A stretch of DNA of 64,000 nucleotides from Anoxybacillus ayderensis (lineage in GTDB: Bacteria; Bacillota; Bacilli; Bacillales; Anoxybacillaceae): NCBI RefSeq assembly GCF_000833605.1, contig NZ_JXTG01000007.1:36575-100574 (forward strand), in the 5' to 3' direction. Under the pieces are notes generated by a model. It made no database searches, was not told the origin of the DNA, and saw only the letters and a list, made by a program, of their open reading frames with translations. Made by a program: the position numbers and the translations under genes. The number at the start of each line of letters is the position of its first letter. Position 1 is the first letter of the stretch. Positions 37,536 to 47,167 of this stretch are shown piece by piece.

Positions 37536-38837
37536 ATGGTAAAAAGCGTGTCAGTTGGATTATTAGGATTAGGAACGGTTGGCAGTGGAGTTGTGAAAAT
37601 TATTAAAAACCATCAAGATAAATTAATGCATCAAATTGGTTGCCCTGTTGAAATAAAAAAAGTTGCTGTGCGTGATCGCGATAAAAAAAGAGATGTCGTT
37701 TTGCCAGAGGCAGTATTAACGACAAACGTAGAAGAAGTCATTCATGACCCAGACATCGATGTTGTCATTGAAGTCATGGGAGGCATTGAAGAAACGCGAC
37801 GATATATATTACAGGCATTAAAGAACGGAAAACATGTTGTGACGGCAAATAAAGACTTAATGGCACTATATGGAACAGAGTTGCTTGCTGTTGCATCTGA
37901 GCACGGTTGCGATTTGTTTTATGAAGCAAGTGTCGCGGGGGGAATTCCGATTTTACGCAGCCTTGTAGACGGATTAGCTTCCGATCGAATTACAAAAATG
38001 ATGGGCATCGTAAACGGGACGACAAACTATATTTTAACAAAAATGAGTAAATTTAATAAAAAATATGAAGAAGTATTAGCGGAAGCGCAGGCGCTCGGTT
38101 ATGCTGAGGCGGATCCGACATCAGATGTAGAAGGACTAGATGCAGCAAGAAAAATGGCGATTTTAGCTCGTCTTGGTTTTTCGATGAACATTGATTTGCA
38201 AGATGTATACGTCAAAGGGATTACCGGAATTACGGAAGAAGATTTAAATTACAGCAAACGACTCGGTTATACGATGAAACTAATTGGTATTGCCCATAGA
38301 GATGGAGAGAAAGTAGAAGTGAGTGTGCAACCGACATTGTTGCCAGAAACACATCCACTTGCGTCTGTCAATGATGAGTATAATGCCGTTTACGTTTACG
38401 GAGAAGCGGTTGGAGAGACGATGTTTTACGGTCCGGGAGCAGGAAGCTTACCGACAGCAACATCCGTTGTGTCGGACTTAGTTGCTGTAATGAAAAATAT
38501 GCGCCTTGGGGTAAATGGGAGAAGCGCAGTTACCCCACAATACGATAAGCAGTTAAAAGACGATAGCGAAATATACTCGAAATATTTCTTACGCATTCAT
38601 GTAAAAGATCAAGTTGGAGCGTTTGCGAAAATTACATCACTTTTTTCAGAGCGCGGAGTAAGTTTTGAGAAAATTTTACAATTACCTTTAAAACAAAAAG
38701 ACTTGGCAGAAATTGTTCTCGTTACGCATCAAGCATCTTTAAAAGATTACCGTGATGTGTTGCAACAGTTGCGCGATTTAGAAGTTGTCGAAGAAGTGAA
38801 AAGTTCGTATCGAGTAGAAGGGGAAGGTGCGTTGTAA
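37536..38837 (+). CDS. hom: Homoserine dehydrogenase
   Basis: The 433-residue enzyme reduces aspartate semialdehyde to homoserine, the branch point to threonine and methionine. The NAD(P) motif [10 protein letters not shown] is at the N-terminus, the substrate region [11 protein letters not shown] and [15 protein letters not shown] in the middle, and a C-terminal ACT domain (about 350-430, [18 protein letters not shown]) suggests feedback control by an amino acid. ATG 37536 gives the standard length and follows GAGGTGGGGA. It leads hom-thrC-thrB. Confidence 0.97.
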   Translation: MVKSVSVGLLGLGTVGSGVVKIIKNHQDKLMHQIGCPVEIKKVAVRDRDKKRDVVLPEAVLTTNVEEVIHDPDIDVVIEVMGGIEETRRYILQALKNGKHVVTANKDLMALYGTELLAVASEHGCDLFYEASVAGGIPILRSLVDGLASDRITKMMGIVNGTTNYILTKMSKFNKKYEEVLAEAQALGYAEADPTSDVEGLDAARKMAILARLGFSMNIDLQDVYVKGITGITEEDLNYSKRLGYTMKLIGIAHRDGEKVEVSVQPTLLPETHPLASVNDEYNAVYVYGEAVGETMFYGPGAGSLPTATSVVSDLVAVMKNMRLGVNGRSAVTPQYDKQLKDDSEIYSKYFLRIHVKDQVGAFAKITSLFSERGVSFEKILQLPLKQKDLAEIVLVTHQASLKDYRDVLQQLRDLEVVEEVKSSYRVEGEGAL

Positions 38838-39895
38838 TGTGGAGGGGATTGTTGCATCATTATCGTGACTATTTACCGGTGACAGATAAAACACCGATGT
38901 TATCGTTAAATGAGGGGAATACACCGCTCATTCCGCTCATTCATTTGTCGGAAAGACTCGGTGTAGAATTATACGTTAAAGCAGAGGGAGCAAACCCAAC
39001 AGGATCTTTTAAAGATCGTGGGATGGTCATGGCTGTTGCGAAGGCAAAAGAAGAAGGAAGCGATACAATTATTTGCGCTTCGACAGGCAACACGTCTGCC
39101 GCCGCTGCTGCGTATGCTGCACGAGCAAATATGCGTTGCATTATCGTCATTCCTGACGGGAAAATTGCGCTCGGAAAGTTGGCGCAAGCGGTCATGTATG
39201 GGGCAGAAATTGTTGCGATTCAAGGAAATTTCGATCATGCATTAAAAATGGTGCGTCGTTTAAGCGAAATGGCTCCGGTGACGCTTGTCAATTCGGTCAA
39301 TCCGTATCGTATTGAAGGGCAAAAAACAGCAGCGTTTGAAATTTGTGAGCAACTCGGGCAAGCCCCTGATATTCTCGCTATTCCAGTCGGAAATGCAGGG
39401 AATATTACAGCATATTGGAAAGGGTTTAAACAATTTCATGAAAAGCATGGAACAACATTGCCGCAAATGCGTGGGTTTGAAGCAGAAGGAGCGGCAGCAA
39501 TTGTTCGTAACGAAGTGATTGAAAATCCAGAAACGATTGCAACAGCAATTCGAATCGGTAATCCCGCGAGCTGGGAATATGCTGTTCAAGCTGCGAACGA
39601 ATCGGGAGGAAAAATTGATGAGGTGACAGATGCCCAAATTTTAGATGCGTACCGCCTACTTGCACGAGAAGAAGGAATTTTTGCAGAACCTGCTTCATGT
39701 GCGTCGATTGCTGGTGTAATGAAACAAGTCGAGAGCGGCGAAATTGCAAAAGGAAGCCGAATTGTTGCAGTGTTGACTGGAAATGGATTGAAAGATCCAA
39801 ATGTAGCGATGGACGCAACGAATATTCAACCGATCGTCTTGCCAAATGATGAAGAAGCGGTGTTTGCGCACATTCAAGGAGCTGTCCTTCAATGA
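38837..39895 (+). CDS. thrC: Threonine synthase
   Basis: The 352-residue PLP enzyme converts phosphohomoserine to threonine. The PLP lysine is Lys59 in TGSFKDRGM, and the phosphate-binding region is [13 protein letters not shown]. The ATG overlaps the hom stop by one base (TAATG) and its own end overlaps thrB by four, so the operon is translationally coupled. Confidence 0.97.
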   Translation: MWRGLLHHYRDYLPVTDKTPMLSLNEGNTPLIPLIHLSERLGVELYVKAEGANPTGSFKDRGMVMAVAKAKEEGSDTIICASTGNTSAAAAAYAARANMRCIIVIPDGKIALGKLAQAVMYGAEIVAIQGNFDHALKMVRRLSEMAPVTLVNSVNPYRIEGQKTAAFEICEQLGQAPDILAIPVGNAGNITAYWKGFKQFHEKHGTTLPQMRGFEAEGAAAIVRNEVIENPETIATAIRIGNPASWEYAVQAANESGGKIDEVTDAQILDAYRLLAREEGIFAEPASCASIAGVMKQVESGEIAKGSRIVAVLTGNGLKDPNVAMDATNIQPIVLPNDEEAVFAHIQGAVLQ

Positions 39896-40806
39896 ACGAT
39901 GGAGAGATGTTAAAAATTGTTGTCCCAGGAAGTACAGCCAACCTTGGACCTGGCTTTGATTCGATCGGATTAGCTGTATCGTTGCATTTAACTTTAGAAG
40001 TTGTCCGTGCGGAAATGTGGGAATTCGTCCCGAAAACAAGTGAAGTGAAAAGTATTCCAACAGGCGAAAGCAATTTAATTTATCAAGTAGCAAATGAACT
40101 AGCTCGTCAGTATGGTGTGGCGTTGCCGCCGTGTCGCGTGTTTGTATCAAGTAATATCCCATTTACGAGAGGGCTAGGTAGTAGTGCAGCGGCGATTGTA
40201 GCAGCCATTGAGTTAGCAAATGAGCTTGGGCGTCTTGATTTGTCACAAGAGGAAAAAATGCGCGTAGCTAGCGTATATGAAGGTCATCCTGACAATGTCG
40301 GTGCTTCTTTATATGGGGGAGTAGTCATTGGAAGTCATTTGAAAGACCGTACACATATTGTACACATTCCTTCCATTCCAGTTGATTTAATTGCTGTCAT
40401 TCCGACGTATGAATTGGAAACGAAAAAGTCTCGCACAGTTCTTCCAAGCGCATTTACGCGCGAGCAAGCCGTCGAGGCAAGCGCAATTAGTAACGTGCTT
40501 GTGGCGGCATTGTTTACAAATCATTGGTCGCTCGTTGGTGAGATGATGGATGCCGACTTATTTCATCAACCATATCGTGAATGTCTCGTACCTGAATTGC
40601 CCCATGTGCGTACAGTAGCGAAACGGAACGGAGCATTTGGGGTAGCGCTAAGCGGTGCTGGTCCGACTGTTCTTTGTTTTGCTGAACAAGGGAGAGGGAA
40701 AGAAGTATATGATGCGCTTGTGGCAACATTTCTACATTGTGATGTTCGCATGTTGTCAGTAGAAACAAAGGGGAGTTGTGTATATAAAATGGCGTTAGAG
40801 AAATAA
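39892..40806 (+). CDS. thrB: Homoserine kinase
   Basis: The 304-residue GHMP kinase phosphorylates homoserine. The ATP-binding motif is [21 protein letters not shown] (about 85-105) and the C-terminal [15 protein letters not shown] is typical. The ATG at 39892 overlaps the thrC stop (ATGA); an internal ATG at 39907 is also possible. It is the last gene of hom-thrC-thrB. Confidence 0.96.
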   Translation: MNDGEMLKIVVPGSTANLGPGFDSIGLAVSLHLTLEVVRAEMWEFVPKTSEVKSIPTGESNLIYQVANELARQYGVALPPCRVFVSSNIPFTRGLGSSAAAIVAAIELANELGRLDLSQEEKMRVASVYEGHPDNVGASLYGGVVIGSHLKDRTHIVHIPSIPVDLIAVIPTYELETKKSRTVLPSAFTREQAVEASAISNVLVAALFTNHWSLVGEMMDADLFHQPYRECLVPELPHVRTVAKRNGAFGVALSGAGPTVLCFAEQGRGKEVYDALVATFLHCDVRMLSVETKGSCVYKMALEK

Positions 40807-40823
40807 ATGATTTTCTTCATATG

Positions 40824-40856
40824 AAAAGGGGTGCACATTTCGTACACCCCTTTTTC
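40824..40856. terminator. Bidirectional terminator between thrB and yutI
   Basis: AAAAGGGGTG and CACCCCTTTTT form a stem with A-rich and T-rich flanks. Confidence 0.85.
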
Positions 40857-40857
40857 T

Positions 40858-41094
40858 TTAAAACACTTGTTCAACTTCAACAACGCCAGGAACTTCTTCA
40901 AGTAATGCGCGCTCAATACCAGCTTTCAATGTGATCGTTGAGCTTGGGCAGCTTCCGCACGCACCGAGAAGGCGAAGTTTAACAACGCCGTCTTCTACAT
41001 CGACTAATTCACAATCTCCGCCATCGCGAAGTAAAAATGGACGAAGTTTATCTAATACTTCTTGTACTTGTTGTTTAATATCTTGATCTGCCAT
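40858..41094 (-). CDS. yutI: NifU C-terminal domain protein YutI
   Basis: The 78-residue protein is a stand-alone NifU C-terminal domain with CGSC at Cys46-Cys49 ([20 protein letters not shown]). Such Nfu-type proteins carry and deliver [4Fe-4S] clusters made by SufBCD. ATG 41094 is preferred over 41100 for spacing to AAAGGAG. It is divergent from yuzD, as in B. subtilis. Confidence 0.93.
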   Translation of the reverse strand: MADQDIKQQVQEVLDKLRPFLLRDGGDCELVDVEDGVVKLRLLGACGSCPSSTITLKAGIERALLEEVPGVVEVEQVF

Positions 41095-41188
41095 TTTCAT
41101 CGACTCCTTTCACTAATTTTATTATAATCATCATGATGAAAAAAATCTATCAACGTTACTTAACTTTTTTCCAGGGGAGAGAATAAAT

Positions 41189-41494
41189 ATGATTGAAATA
41201 TGTGTGTATGGGGCGGATATGATTTGTGCTTCTTGTGTCGGTGCACCATCATCAAAGGATACGTATGAATGGCTTCAAGCTGCCGTTTCGCGCAAATATC
41301 CGAACGATTCATTTCAATTTGTGTATGTCGATATTTTTCATCCGCCAGAAGATGAAGAAAAACGTCAATTGGCACAAAGGGTAATTGACGAAGACTTATT
41401 TTATCCTGTCGTTGTCATTGATGGGGAGATTGTTGACGAAGGAAATCCGAAATTAAAAAACATTTATGAAGCAATTGAAAAAAGGGCGAAGTAA
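41189..41494 (+). CDS. yuzD: YuzD family protein (DUF1462)
   Basis: The 101-residue protein looks like a thioredoxin-fold domain with a CASC motif (YGADMICASCVGAPSS) and a C-terminal DLFYPVVVIDGEIVDEGNPKL. The function is unknown; its constant neighbour yutI suggests a link to Fe-S or thiol chemistry. AGGGGAGAG precedes the start. Confidence 0.85.
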   Translation: MIEICVYGADMICASCVGAPSSKDTYEWLQAAVSRKYPNDSFQFVYVDIFHPPEDEEKRQLAQRVIDEDLFYPVVVIDGEIVDEGNPKLKNIYEAIEKRAK

Positions 41495-41505
41495 CTCGCC
41501 CTCAT

Positions 41506-41808
41506 TCATTTTACACAACGCAAATCAGTAATTTGGGCTTCATGTTCAATGGAACGTTTAGAAAGTACATCTAAAATACGCTCTTGTCTTTTCTGATTTG
41601 CTTCAATATTTTTGACGATTTCATTCGTTTCAAGTACAGCTTGTTGGATCATTTTCAAGTCTTGTTTTGTGGCCATGGCTTTGAGGTCTTCTTTTGTGGC
41701 CATGTTTTCGAGATCTTGTTTTGTAGCCATTGTCTGTTTCATATTATTCATTTCTGCTTGAAGTTCGTTTAACTTTGTGAGAACTTGCTGGAGAACCGCT
41801 TCCAACAC
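41506..41808 (-). CDS. Coiled-coil protein with 9-residue ATKxDL repeats
   Basis: The 100-residue protein is predicted to be almost entirely helical. Residues 27-53 are three tandem nonapeptides MATKQDLEN, MATKEDLKA and MATKQDLKM. The flanking parts are heptad-like (LQQVLTKLNELQAEMNNMKQ and LETNEIVKNIEANQKRQERILDVL). Translation begins at GTG 41808 or the adjacent TTG, behind AAAGGAGG. It is absent from this position in B. subtilis, lying between yuzD and yutJ. I do not know a function. Confidence 0.75.
   Translation of the reverse strand: MLEAVLQQVLTKLNELQAEMNNMKQTMATKQDLENMATKEDLKAMATKQDLKMIQQAVLETNEIVKNIEANQKRQERILDVLSKRSIEHEAQITDLRCVK
41650..41730 (-). repeat. Three in-frame 27-bp repeats coding for MATKxDLxx
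   Basis: Three tandem 27-base units encode near-identical nonapeptides in the coiled-coil gene. The units differ at a few bases. Confidence 0.85.
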
Positions 41809-41841
41809 TTATCCCTCCTTTCTACTGGTTATGTGTATAAA

Positions 41842-41873
41842 GAAAACACCTTAATAAAATCTAAGGTGTTTTC
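41842..41873 (-). terminator. Terminator of yutJ
   Basis: A perfect 12-base stem GAAAACACCTTA / TAAGGTGTTTTC lies downstream of yutJ on the minus strand and is followed by TTTA. It separates yutJ from the coiled-coil gene. Confidence 0.75.
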
Positions 41874-41966
41874 GGCATGAGAAGATCATTATTTTGTTAT
41901 GCTATGCTTATCATACCATAGTGTCAAACAAAAAACAGCATATGTTTATACGAAAAATGTAGGCAA

Positions 41967-43034
41967 TTAATATCCGTTATGGTACTTGTACATCCATAAG
42001 ACGCCTGATTTTAGTAGGCGCGGAACCCGTCCGGTTAGTGGGCGATCGGCAACGAGGCCAAAGCCATGTTTTTTGCCTAATGATCCTAAAATACCTTTTA
42101 ACTTAATTGGCGGAAATTCGCTTGGTGGTTCTTCGTCTTTCCAGCGTTTTTGTAATACTTGAGCGATTTGTTCTGCTTGTCCTTCGGCAAGTTGGGCGCT
42201 CGGAGCGTGCGGTAAGCTTGCGCAATCTCCAACAACATATACATTTTCTATATTTGGAATATGATGTCGAGGTGTTAATACGACACGCCCTTGACTGTCT
42301 TTTTCCACATCGAGTTCGCGGACGACACGATTCGGTTGAATGCCGGCAGTCCATACAATCGCATCGCAATGGATTGCTTCGTCATGATTATACAACGTAT
42401 GTTCCTCAACTTTTGTAATATTTGATTGACGAATGAGCTCTACACCATGCGAATGAAACCATTGCTCTACATAATGGCTTAGCCGTTCTGGAAACATAGA
42501 TAAAATGCGTGTGCCGCGGTCAAATAGTTTAACGTGTAAATCTGGACGACTTTCAACTAATTCACTTGCCAATTCTACACCGCTTAACCCAGCACCGACG
42601 ACACCGACGATGCTATGTGGTGGGAGATTGCTTAGTTTTTGATACGTTTCTCTTGCTTTATCAATTGTTTGAATGCTATAAGTAAAAATGTCTGCACCGG
42701 GTACACCGTGATATTTATCTTCACAACCTAATCCGATGACTAAGTCATCATACGGAATACACGTTCCGTCTTGAAGATGAACAACTTCATGATGTAAATC
42801 AATTTTTTTGACCTCACCAAAAACGTAAGATAGGCGAGGGTGTTCTGGGAATGGAACACGAATGTGCTGGTCACTAATTGTCCCAGCAGCTAAAGCATAA
42901 TATTCTGTTTTTAAACAATGGTATGGAACACGATCAATTAATGTAATATGGATATGTTCTGGTAAATTCGGAAGGATGCGGAGTAAGATGCGCATATTTC
43001 CGTATCCGCCGCCAAGTAGCACGAGGTTTCTCAT
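41967..43034 (-). CDS. yutJ: NADH dehydrogenase-like flavoprotein YutJ
   Basis: The 355-residue protein is an NDH-2-family FAD/NAD oxidoreductase: LLGGGYGNMRILLR at the N-terminus binds FAD, VGVVGAGLSGVELASELVE (about 155) binds NAD(P)H, and YVVGDCASLPHAPSAQLAEGQAEQIA closes the FAD site. It lacks an obvious C-terminal membrane helix. ATG 43034 gives the same length as B. subtilis YutJ. A paralogue, YumB, is encoded at 47168. Confidence 0.9.
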   Translation of the reverse strand: MRNLVLLGGGYGNMRILLRILPNLPEHIHITLIDRVPYHCLKTEYYALAAGTISDQHIRVPFPEHPRLSYVFGEVKKIDLHHEVVHLQDGTCIPYDDLVIGLGCEDKYHGVPGADIFTYSIQTIDKARETYQKLSNLPPHSIVGVVGAGLSGVELASELVESRPDLHVKLFDRGTRILSMFPERLSHYVEQWFHSHGVELIRQSNITKVEEHTLYNHDEAIHCDAIVWTAGIQPNRVVRELDVEKDSQGRVVLTPRHHIPNIENVYVVGDCASLPHAPSAQLAEGQAEQIAQVLQKRWKDEEPPSEFPPIKLKGILGSLGKKHGFGLVADRPLTGRVPRLLKSGVLWMYKYHNGY

Positions 43035-43203
43035 GGAAGCTTTCCCCTTTTGATAAAATTCGACCACTAAAAGTATAGCGAAATTGTGACAAAATAACAA
43101 CATTTTTTCGAGAAACATGAATAATTAAGATGTTTTTCTTATGTCAATATTACATCATTTTTAGTGAAAGTGTTATAATATTAAGATTGAGGTGAATACA
43201 TTG

Positions 43204-43440
43204 TTGAAACCGATCGTTGAATTTTGTATAAGTAATTTAGCAAATGGTTCGCAACGCGCGCTAGAGCAACTTGAAAAAGATCCGAATTTAGACATTGTTG
43301 AATACGGATGTTTAGGATACTGTGGAAAATGTGCCAATATGTTATTTGCGATGGTAAATGGGGATATTGTTACAGCAGAGGATGCAGAGCAGCTCGTTGA
43401 GCGAGTGTATGAATATATTGAAGAAAATCCAATGTTTTAG
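43204..43440 (+). CDS. yuzB: YuzB family protein (DUF1450)
   Basis: The 78-residue protein carries a Cys-rich [17 protein letters not shown] motif that resembles thioredoxin-like ferredoxins and probably binds a metal or Fe-S cluster. The C-terminus YIEENPMF is typical of YuzB. TTG 43204 is taken as start to match the family length; TTG 43201 is equally close to AGGTGA. It is divergent from yutJ. A TATAAT lies at 43173-43178. Confidence 0.85.
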   Translation: MKPIVEFCISNLANGSQRALEQLEKDPNLDIVEYGCLGYCGKCANMLFAMVNGDIVTAEDAEQLVERVYEYIEENPMF

Positions 43441-43464
43441 GGGGCTATTGTGCCCCCTTTTTTT
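43439..43464. terminator. Terminator between yuzB and the DUF2225 gene
   Basis: AGGGGGC and GCCCCCT form a stem around TATTGT and are followed by T7. It overlaps the stop codon of the convergent gene. Confidence 0.85.
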
Positions 43465-44128
43465 CTTCACGAATTTCTTGCCAACGGTCGTAAGCCATAT
43501 TGACAATTCCTTTTTCAATCGTCTCTTTTTTTCTAGCGATCACGCGCGAAAAATAAATGATCGCTTGTTTTTCTTTTCCTAGCCTACGATACAATTCTCC
43601 GATTAAATACAATAAGCGCACTTCGGACATATGTGTGTGAACAAAATCATCAGCCTCATAAGAAGCGATATATTGCTCGAGTGCTAATCGCATAAATCGC
43701 CGTTCTTCTTCGATTTGTTGGTTTGAACGATATAACCAGGCAAGACGCATATAAAGTCCAGCGAGCGTAATATGTTTTTCTTTTTTCAATGTGGCGGAAT
43801 AAATGCCGAGCTTGTATGTATCAATGGCCTCAGCAAATGTACGAGCCCCACTGTAATTTTTCCCACGCCAATTGGCGCAAATGTTTTGTTGAATGGCCTC
43901 AAGCGTTTGTGGTGGAAAATACGTTGAAAATTCTTCTGTTGCCGCAAATCCGCAATGTGGACAAACGTGTACATAATACAAAAGCGGATTCGCTTCCTCG
44001 CTCGCATAATATGAGCAAAAGTCAGTGTCGTGCCGAATGGGACGAATGAAACGTGAACGGATTTTTTTCGTTGTATATGTTTGTTTACAAACAAGACATG
44101 TGACGGTACGATCATATAAAATATCCAT
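43445..44128 (-). CDS. DUF2225 protein with zinc-finger N-terminus and TPR-like helices
   Basis: The 227-residue protein opens with CLVCKQTY and [10 protein letters not shown], two CxxC pairs likely to bind zinc, followed by helices resembling tetratricopeptide repeats ([24 protein letters not shown] and [25 protein letters not shown]). This is the DUF2225 layout. The function is unknown. It is divergent from dapF. Confidence 0.8.
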   Translation of the reverse strand: MDILYDRTVTCLVCKQTYTTKKIRSRFIRPIRHDTDFCSYYASEEANPLLYYVHVCPHCGFAATEEFSTYFPPQTLEAIQQNICANWRGKNYSGARTFAEAIDTYKLGIYSATLKKEKHITLAGLYMRLAWLYRSNQQIEEERRFMRLALEQYIASYEADDFVHTHMSEVRLLYLIGELYRRLGKEKQAIIYFSRVIARKKETIEKGIVNMAYDRWQEIREEKKGAQ

Positions 44129-44215
44129 TATGTTCCCTGCCTTGTATGATTGATAGTTATATTATACTATATGTCTCTCGGATTGCCTGTGACTTTTTAT
44201 ATATTTGTAAAAAAG

Positions 44216-44244
44216 TTGTCACGTTCATGGCAACGATGTATAGT
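44216..44244 (+). promoter_or_regulatory. Sigma-A promoter of dapF
   Basis: TTGTCA at 44216-44221 and TATAGT at 44239-44244 are separated by 17 bases, 30 bases upstream of the dapF start. Confidence 0.7.
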
Positions 44245-44274
44245 GTTATTAAACATGTATGCGGAGGGACAGCT

Positions 44275-45129
44275 ATGAGAAGTTTTTCGTTCACGAAAAT
44301 GCATGGATTAGGGAATAGCTATATTTATGTCAATATGTTTAAAGAGCGTTTAGCAGAAGAGGAATTATCGTATATTGCAAAGCGAGTGGCAAATGTACAT
44401 ACAGGGATCGGATCAGATGGACTTATTTTAATTTGCCCGTCCGATGTAGCATCGGTGAAAATGCGTATTTTTAATAGCGATGGATCGGAAGGGAAAAATT
44501 GTGGCAACGGGTTGCGATGCGTAGCGAAATATGTATATGAGCATGGCATCGTTCAAGAGGAACAGTTTATGATTGAAACGTTATCAGGTCTTGTTCAAGC
44601 TCGCGTTTTTGTGGAAGACGGAAAGGTCAATAGTGTGGAAATCAATATGGGAAAACCTCGTTTATCTCGTGGAGAAATACCGATGGTCGGAAAAGAAAAC
44701 GATGTCGTCATTAACGAACGAATTGATTTTGCAGGGCATACGTATTATATGACAGGTGTATCGATGGGGAATCCTCATGCGGTGTTTTATGTTGATCGTA
44801 TTGAGGAGGCGCCGGTAACGACGCTTGGACCGATCGTTGAAAAAGATGAGCGATTTCCAGAGGGAATGAATGTCGAGTTTGTAGAAGTGGTGAATGAACG
44901 TGAGCTCCATTTTCGCGTATGGGAGCGAGGATCAGGGGTAACCGAAGCGTGTGGCACGGGAGCATGTGCGGCGGTTGTGGCGTCGGTGCTAAATGGAAAA
45001 ACGAAGCGAGATGAAGAAACGGTTGTTCATTTAGCTGGTGGAGATTTGTATATTACGTGGAAAGAAAATGGCGATGTGTTGATGCGCGGTGCTGCAGAAA
45101 CGATTTGCACAGGTGTATACTATTATTAA
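44275..45129 (+). CDS. dapF: Diaminopimelate epimerase
   Basis: The 284-residue enzyme interconverts LL- and meso-diaminopimelate for peptidoglycan and lysine. The two catalytic cysteines are Cys76 in KNCGNGLRC and the one in EACGTGACA near residue 220. The N-terminal [11 protein letters not shown] differs from the more common GNDY by Ser for Asp. ATG 44275 follows GGAGGG at eight bases. It matches B. subtilis dapF (yutL) and precedes yutM by 16 bases. Confidence 0.95.
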   Translation: MRSFSFTKMHGLGNSYIYVNMFKERLAEEELSYIAKRVANVHTGIGSDGLILICPSDVASVKMRIFNSDGSEGKNCGNGLRCVAKYVYEHGIVQEEQFMIETLSGLVQARVFVEDGKVNSVEINMGKPRLSRGEIPMVGKENDVVINERIDFAGHTYYMTGVSMGNPHAVFYVDRIEEAPVTTLGPIVEKDERFPEGMNVEFVEVVNERELHFRVWERGSGVTEACGTGACAAVVASVLNGKTKRDEETVVHLAGGDLYITWKENGDVLMRGAAETICTGVYYY

Positions 45130-45145
45130 AAAGGAGTGAAGTTAA

Positions 45146-45508
45146 ATGGAAAAAATTGTAGAACTCACAGAAAAAGCAGCGGAGCAAGTGAAACAGATGA
45201 TGAAAGAAAGCGGAGAAGAAAACGTTTATTTTCGTGTCGGTGTTTATGGTGGAGGATGTAGCGGATTATCTTATGCGATGGGATTTGAGCATCAGAAGCG
45301 TGAAGAGGATTATGAGTTTGAACAAGACGGTTTGCGTATATTAGTCGATAAAGAAAGCGCGCTTGTATTAAAAGGAACGACGATTGATTACGAACAAGGG
45401 GCGATGGGTGGCGGATTTACGATTCATAACCCGAATGCTATCGCTTCGTGCGGATGCGGTTCATCGTTTCGTACAGCGACACATGCTGGTACACCAGAAG
45501 AATGTTGA
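45146..45508 (+). CDS. yutM: HesB/ErpA-type Fe-S carrier YutM
   Basis: The 120-residue A-type carrier has the three conserved cysteines: GGGCSGLSY (near residue 38) and CGCGSSF (near 101-103). A-type carriers take clusters from the Suf scaffold to targets such as LipA. The C-terminal tail TATHAGTPEEC adds a further Cys. It lies between dapF and a LapA-like gene. Confidence 0.94.
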   Translation: MEKIVELTEKAAEQVKQMMKESGEENVYFRVGVYGGGCSGLSYAMGFEHQKREEDYEFEQDGLRILVDKESALVLKGTTIDYEQGAMGGGFTIHNPNAIASCGCGSSFRTATHAGTPEEC

Positions 45509-45522
45509 GGGGTGATTATATA

Positions 45523-45846
45523 GTGAAGGGACAAAGAAACATTATCTTTGGACTGATATTCGCGTTGCTCGTAGCGTTATTTTCCATTGCCAATGTCCAA
45601 AATGTAGAGGTAAATTACATCGTTGGTTATTTTGAAACACCGTTAGTTATTGTGATTTTAAGTTCTGTTATATTGGGAGCATTGATTGTTTTTTTCGTCG
45701 GTGGATTGAAACTTGTTAAGATGAGGAACTATACAAAGAAGCTAGAAAAGGAAATTGAACAATTGCAAGCTGCTGTGAGAGAAAAAGAGATGCCTGGAGA
45801 AATAGAACAAGTATGTTTGGAAGAAGAAAAAGGGGCTTCCCTATAA
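45523..45846 (+). CDS. LapA-domain membrane protein
   Basis: The 107-residue protein has two membrane segments (NIIFGLIFALLVALFSIAN and TPLVIVILSSVILGALIVFFV) joined by a VQNVEVNYIVGYFETP loop, then a coiled-coil KKLEKEIEQLQAAV. This is the LapA (DUF1049) layout known from lipopolysaccharide-assembly protein A, but Gram-positive members have no known role. GTG 45523 follows GAGGGGTGA. Confidence 0.82.
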   Translation: MKGQRNIIFGLIFALLVALFSIANVQNVEVNYIVGYFETPLVIVILSSVILGALIVFFVGGLKLVKMRNYTKKLEKEIEQLQAAVREKEMPGEIEQVCLEEEKGASL

Positions 45847-45863
45847 CTATGGGAAGCCTATTC
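45834..45863. terminator. Bidirectional terminator between lapA-like gene and yumC
   Basis: GGCTTCCC and GGGAAGCC form a perfect stem around a nine-base loop with T-rich sequence on both strands. Confidence 0.8.
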
Positions 45864-45869
45864 TTTCTC

Positions 45870-46865
45870 TTATTCAAACATCGATGTAGAATGGAGCGGT
45901 TGTACTTTTGCGCTTGGATCAATGTATGATTTTGCGTTGTTGACCGCTGTTGGCGCTTCACCGAATCCGCAAGCGATTAATTTTACTTTTCCTTCATATG
46001 TGCAAATGTCGCCGGCTGCATACACACCTGGAATGTTTGTTTCCATTTTGGAGTTTACTTTAATAGAGTTTTTCTCGATTTCTAATCCCCACTCTTTAAT
46101 TGGGCCGAGCGAAGAAATGAAGCCGTAGTTGACGATAACGGCATCGACATCAATCGTCTCGCGAGCTTTCGTTTTTACTTCTTCTAAAACGACTTGTTTG
46201 ATACCGTTTTCATCTCCAATTAATTCGACAGGAACGAACGGTGTTTTGACGTCGACAGACGAGTTCATTAAGTTTTCAACGCTATGTTCATGGGCGCGGA
46301 ATTTATCGCGTCGATGCACGATCGTTACTTTTTTAGCAATTGGCTCAAGCATAAGCGCCCAGTCAACGGCAGAGTCGCCACCACCGCATACAAGTACATG
46401 TTGACCAGCAAATTTATTTAAATCATCAACGAAGTAATGTAAGTTTTTTCCTTCGTACTGTACTGCGCTTTCGAGTTCTAATCGACGAGGTTGGAATGCA
46501 CCGTTTCCTGCAGTAATAATGACCGCTTTGGAATAATGGATTTCCTTATTTGTTGTTAGTTTAAATGTACCATCTTCCAATTTTTCTAACTTTTCAACAG
46601 ACTGTTCTAAACAAACAGTTGGGTTAAATTTGCTCATTTGCTCTTTTAAATTGTCGATCAGTTGTTGGGCGCGAATTTTTGGAAATCCCGCTACATCATA
46701 TATGTATTTTTCTGGGTAAAGTGCAGAAAGTTGTCCGCCAAGTTGCGGTAAACTCTCGATAATTTTCACCGTTGCTTGACGCATTCCCCCGTAAAACGCC
46801 GTAAACAAGCCAACAGGTCCGCCACCGATTACAGTAATATCGTACAGTTTTTGATCTTCTTTCAC
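45870..46865 (-). CDS. yumC: Ferredoxin/flavodoxin-NADP+ reductase YumC
   Basis: The 331-residue protein is a thioredoxin-reductase-like [23 protein letters not shown] binds FAD and [17 protein letters not shown] binds NADPH, but there is no redox CxxC, which distinguishes it from TrxB. It shuttles electrons between NADPH and ferredoxin or flavodoxin. GTG 46865 is preferred because AGGAGG ends seven bases upstream, whereas ATG 46871 is only two bases from it. Confidence 0.93.
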   Translation of the reverse strand: MKEDQKLYDITVIGGGPVGLFTAFYGGMRQATVKIIESLPQLGGQLSALYPEKYIYDVAGFPKIRAQQLIDNLKEQMSKFNPTVCLEQSVEKLEKLEDGTFKLTTNKEIHYSKAVIITAGNGAFQPRRLELESAVQYEGKNLHYFVDDLNKFAGQHVLVCGGGDSAVDWALMLEPIAKKVTIVHRRDKFRAHEHSVENLMNSSVDVKTPFVPVELIGDENGIKQVVLEEVKTKARETIDVDAVIVNYGFISSLGPIKEWGLEIEKNSIKVNSKMETNIPGVYAAGDICTYEGKVKLIACGFGEAPTAVNNAKSYIDPSAKVQPLHSTSMFE

Positions 46866-46995
46866 GTTCATTCCTCCTAAAACGTAAATTCTCACGTATT
46901 ATCATACCATAAAAAATGGTTGAACGCTTTTGTTGTTTTGAAAATTTCGACATGAACTCGACAAAAATTATGGCCAAAAATTGAACAAATAACTC

Positions 46996-47096
46996 TTGAA
47001 AAAGAGAGAAAAAAAGAATAAGATGTTAACGTAGAAATGACAACTTTGTTACAAAACGTTGTATTTTTTTGGTCTATTTCGTGAATAAATTCACAA
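46996..47096 (+). promoter_or_regulatory. yumB upstream region with Rex-like operator
   Basis: The 18-mer TCGTGAA-TAAA-TTCACAA at 47079-47096 is an inverted repeat that fits the Rex operator TTGTGAA-N4-TTCACAA with one mismatch. TTGAAA (46996) and TAAGAT (47019) with 17-base spacing may form a promoter upstream. Rex represses NADH-linked genes at low NADH/NAD+. The whole 300-base gap between yumC and yumB holds no gene. Confidence 0.7.
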
Positions 47097-47167
47097 ACTT
47101 TTTAAACGATAAAAATCGTTCAACAAGCACAAGCTAAAAAAAATAAGAAAAGGTGGAAGTGATTCGC

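Noticed and set aside
39426..40073. 215-residue open frame on the minus strand
   Set aside because: Antisense across the thrC-thrB junction; no RBS or recognisable domain.
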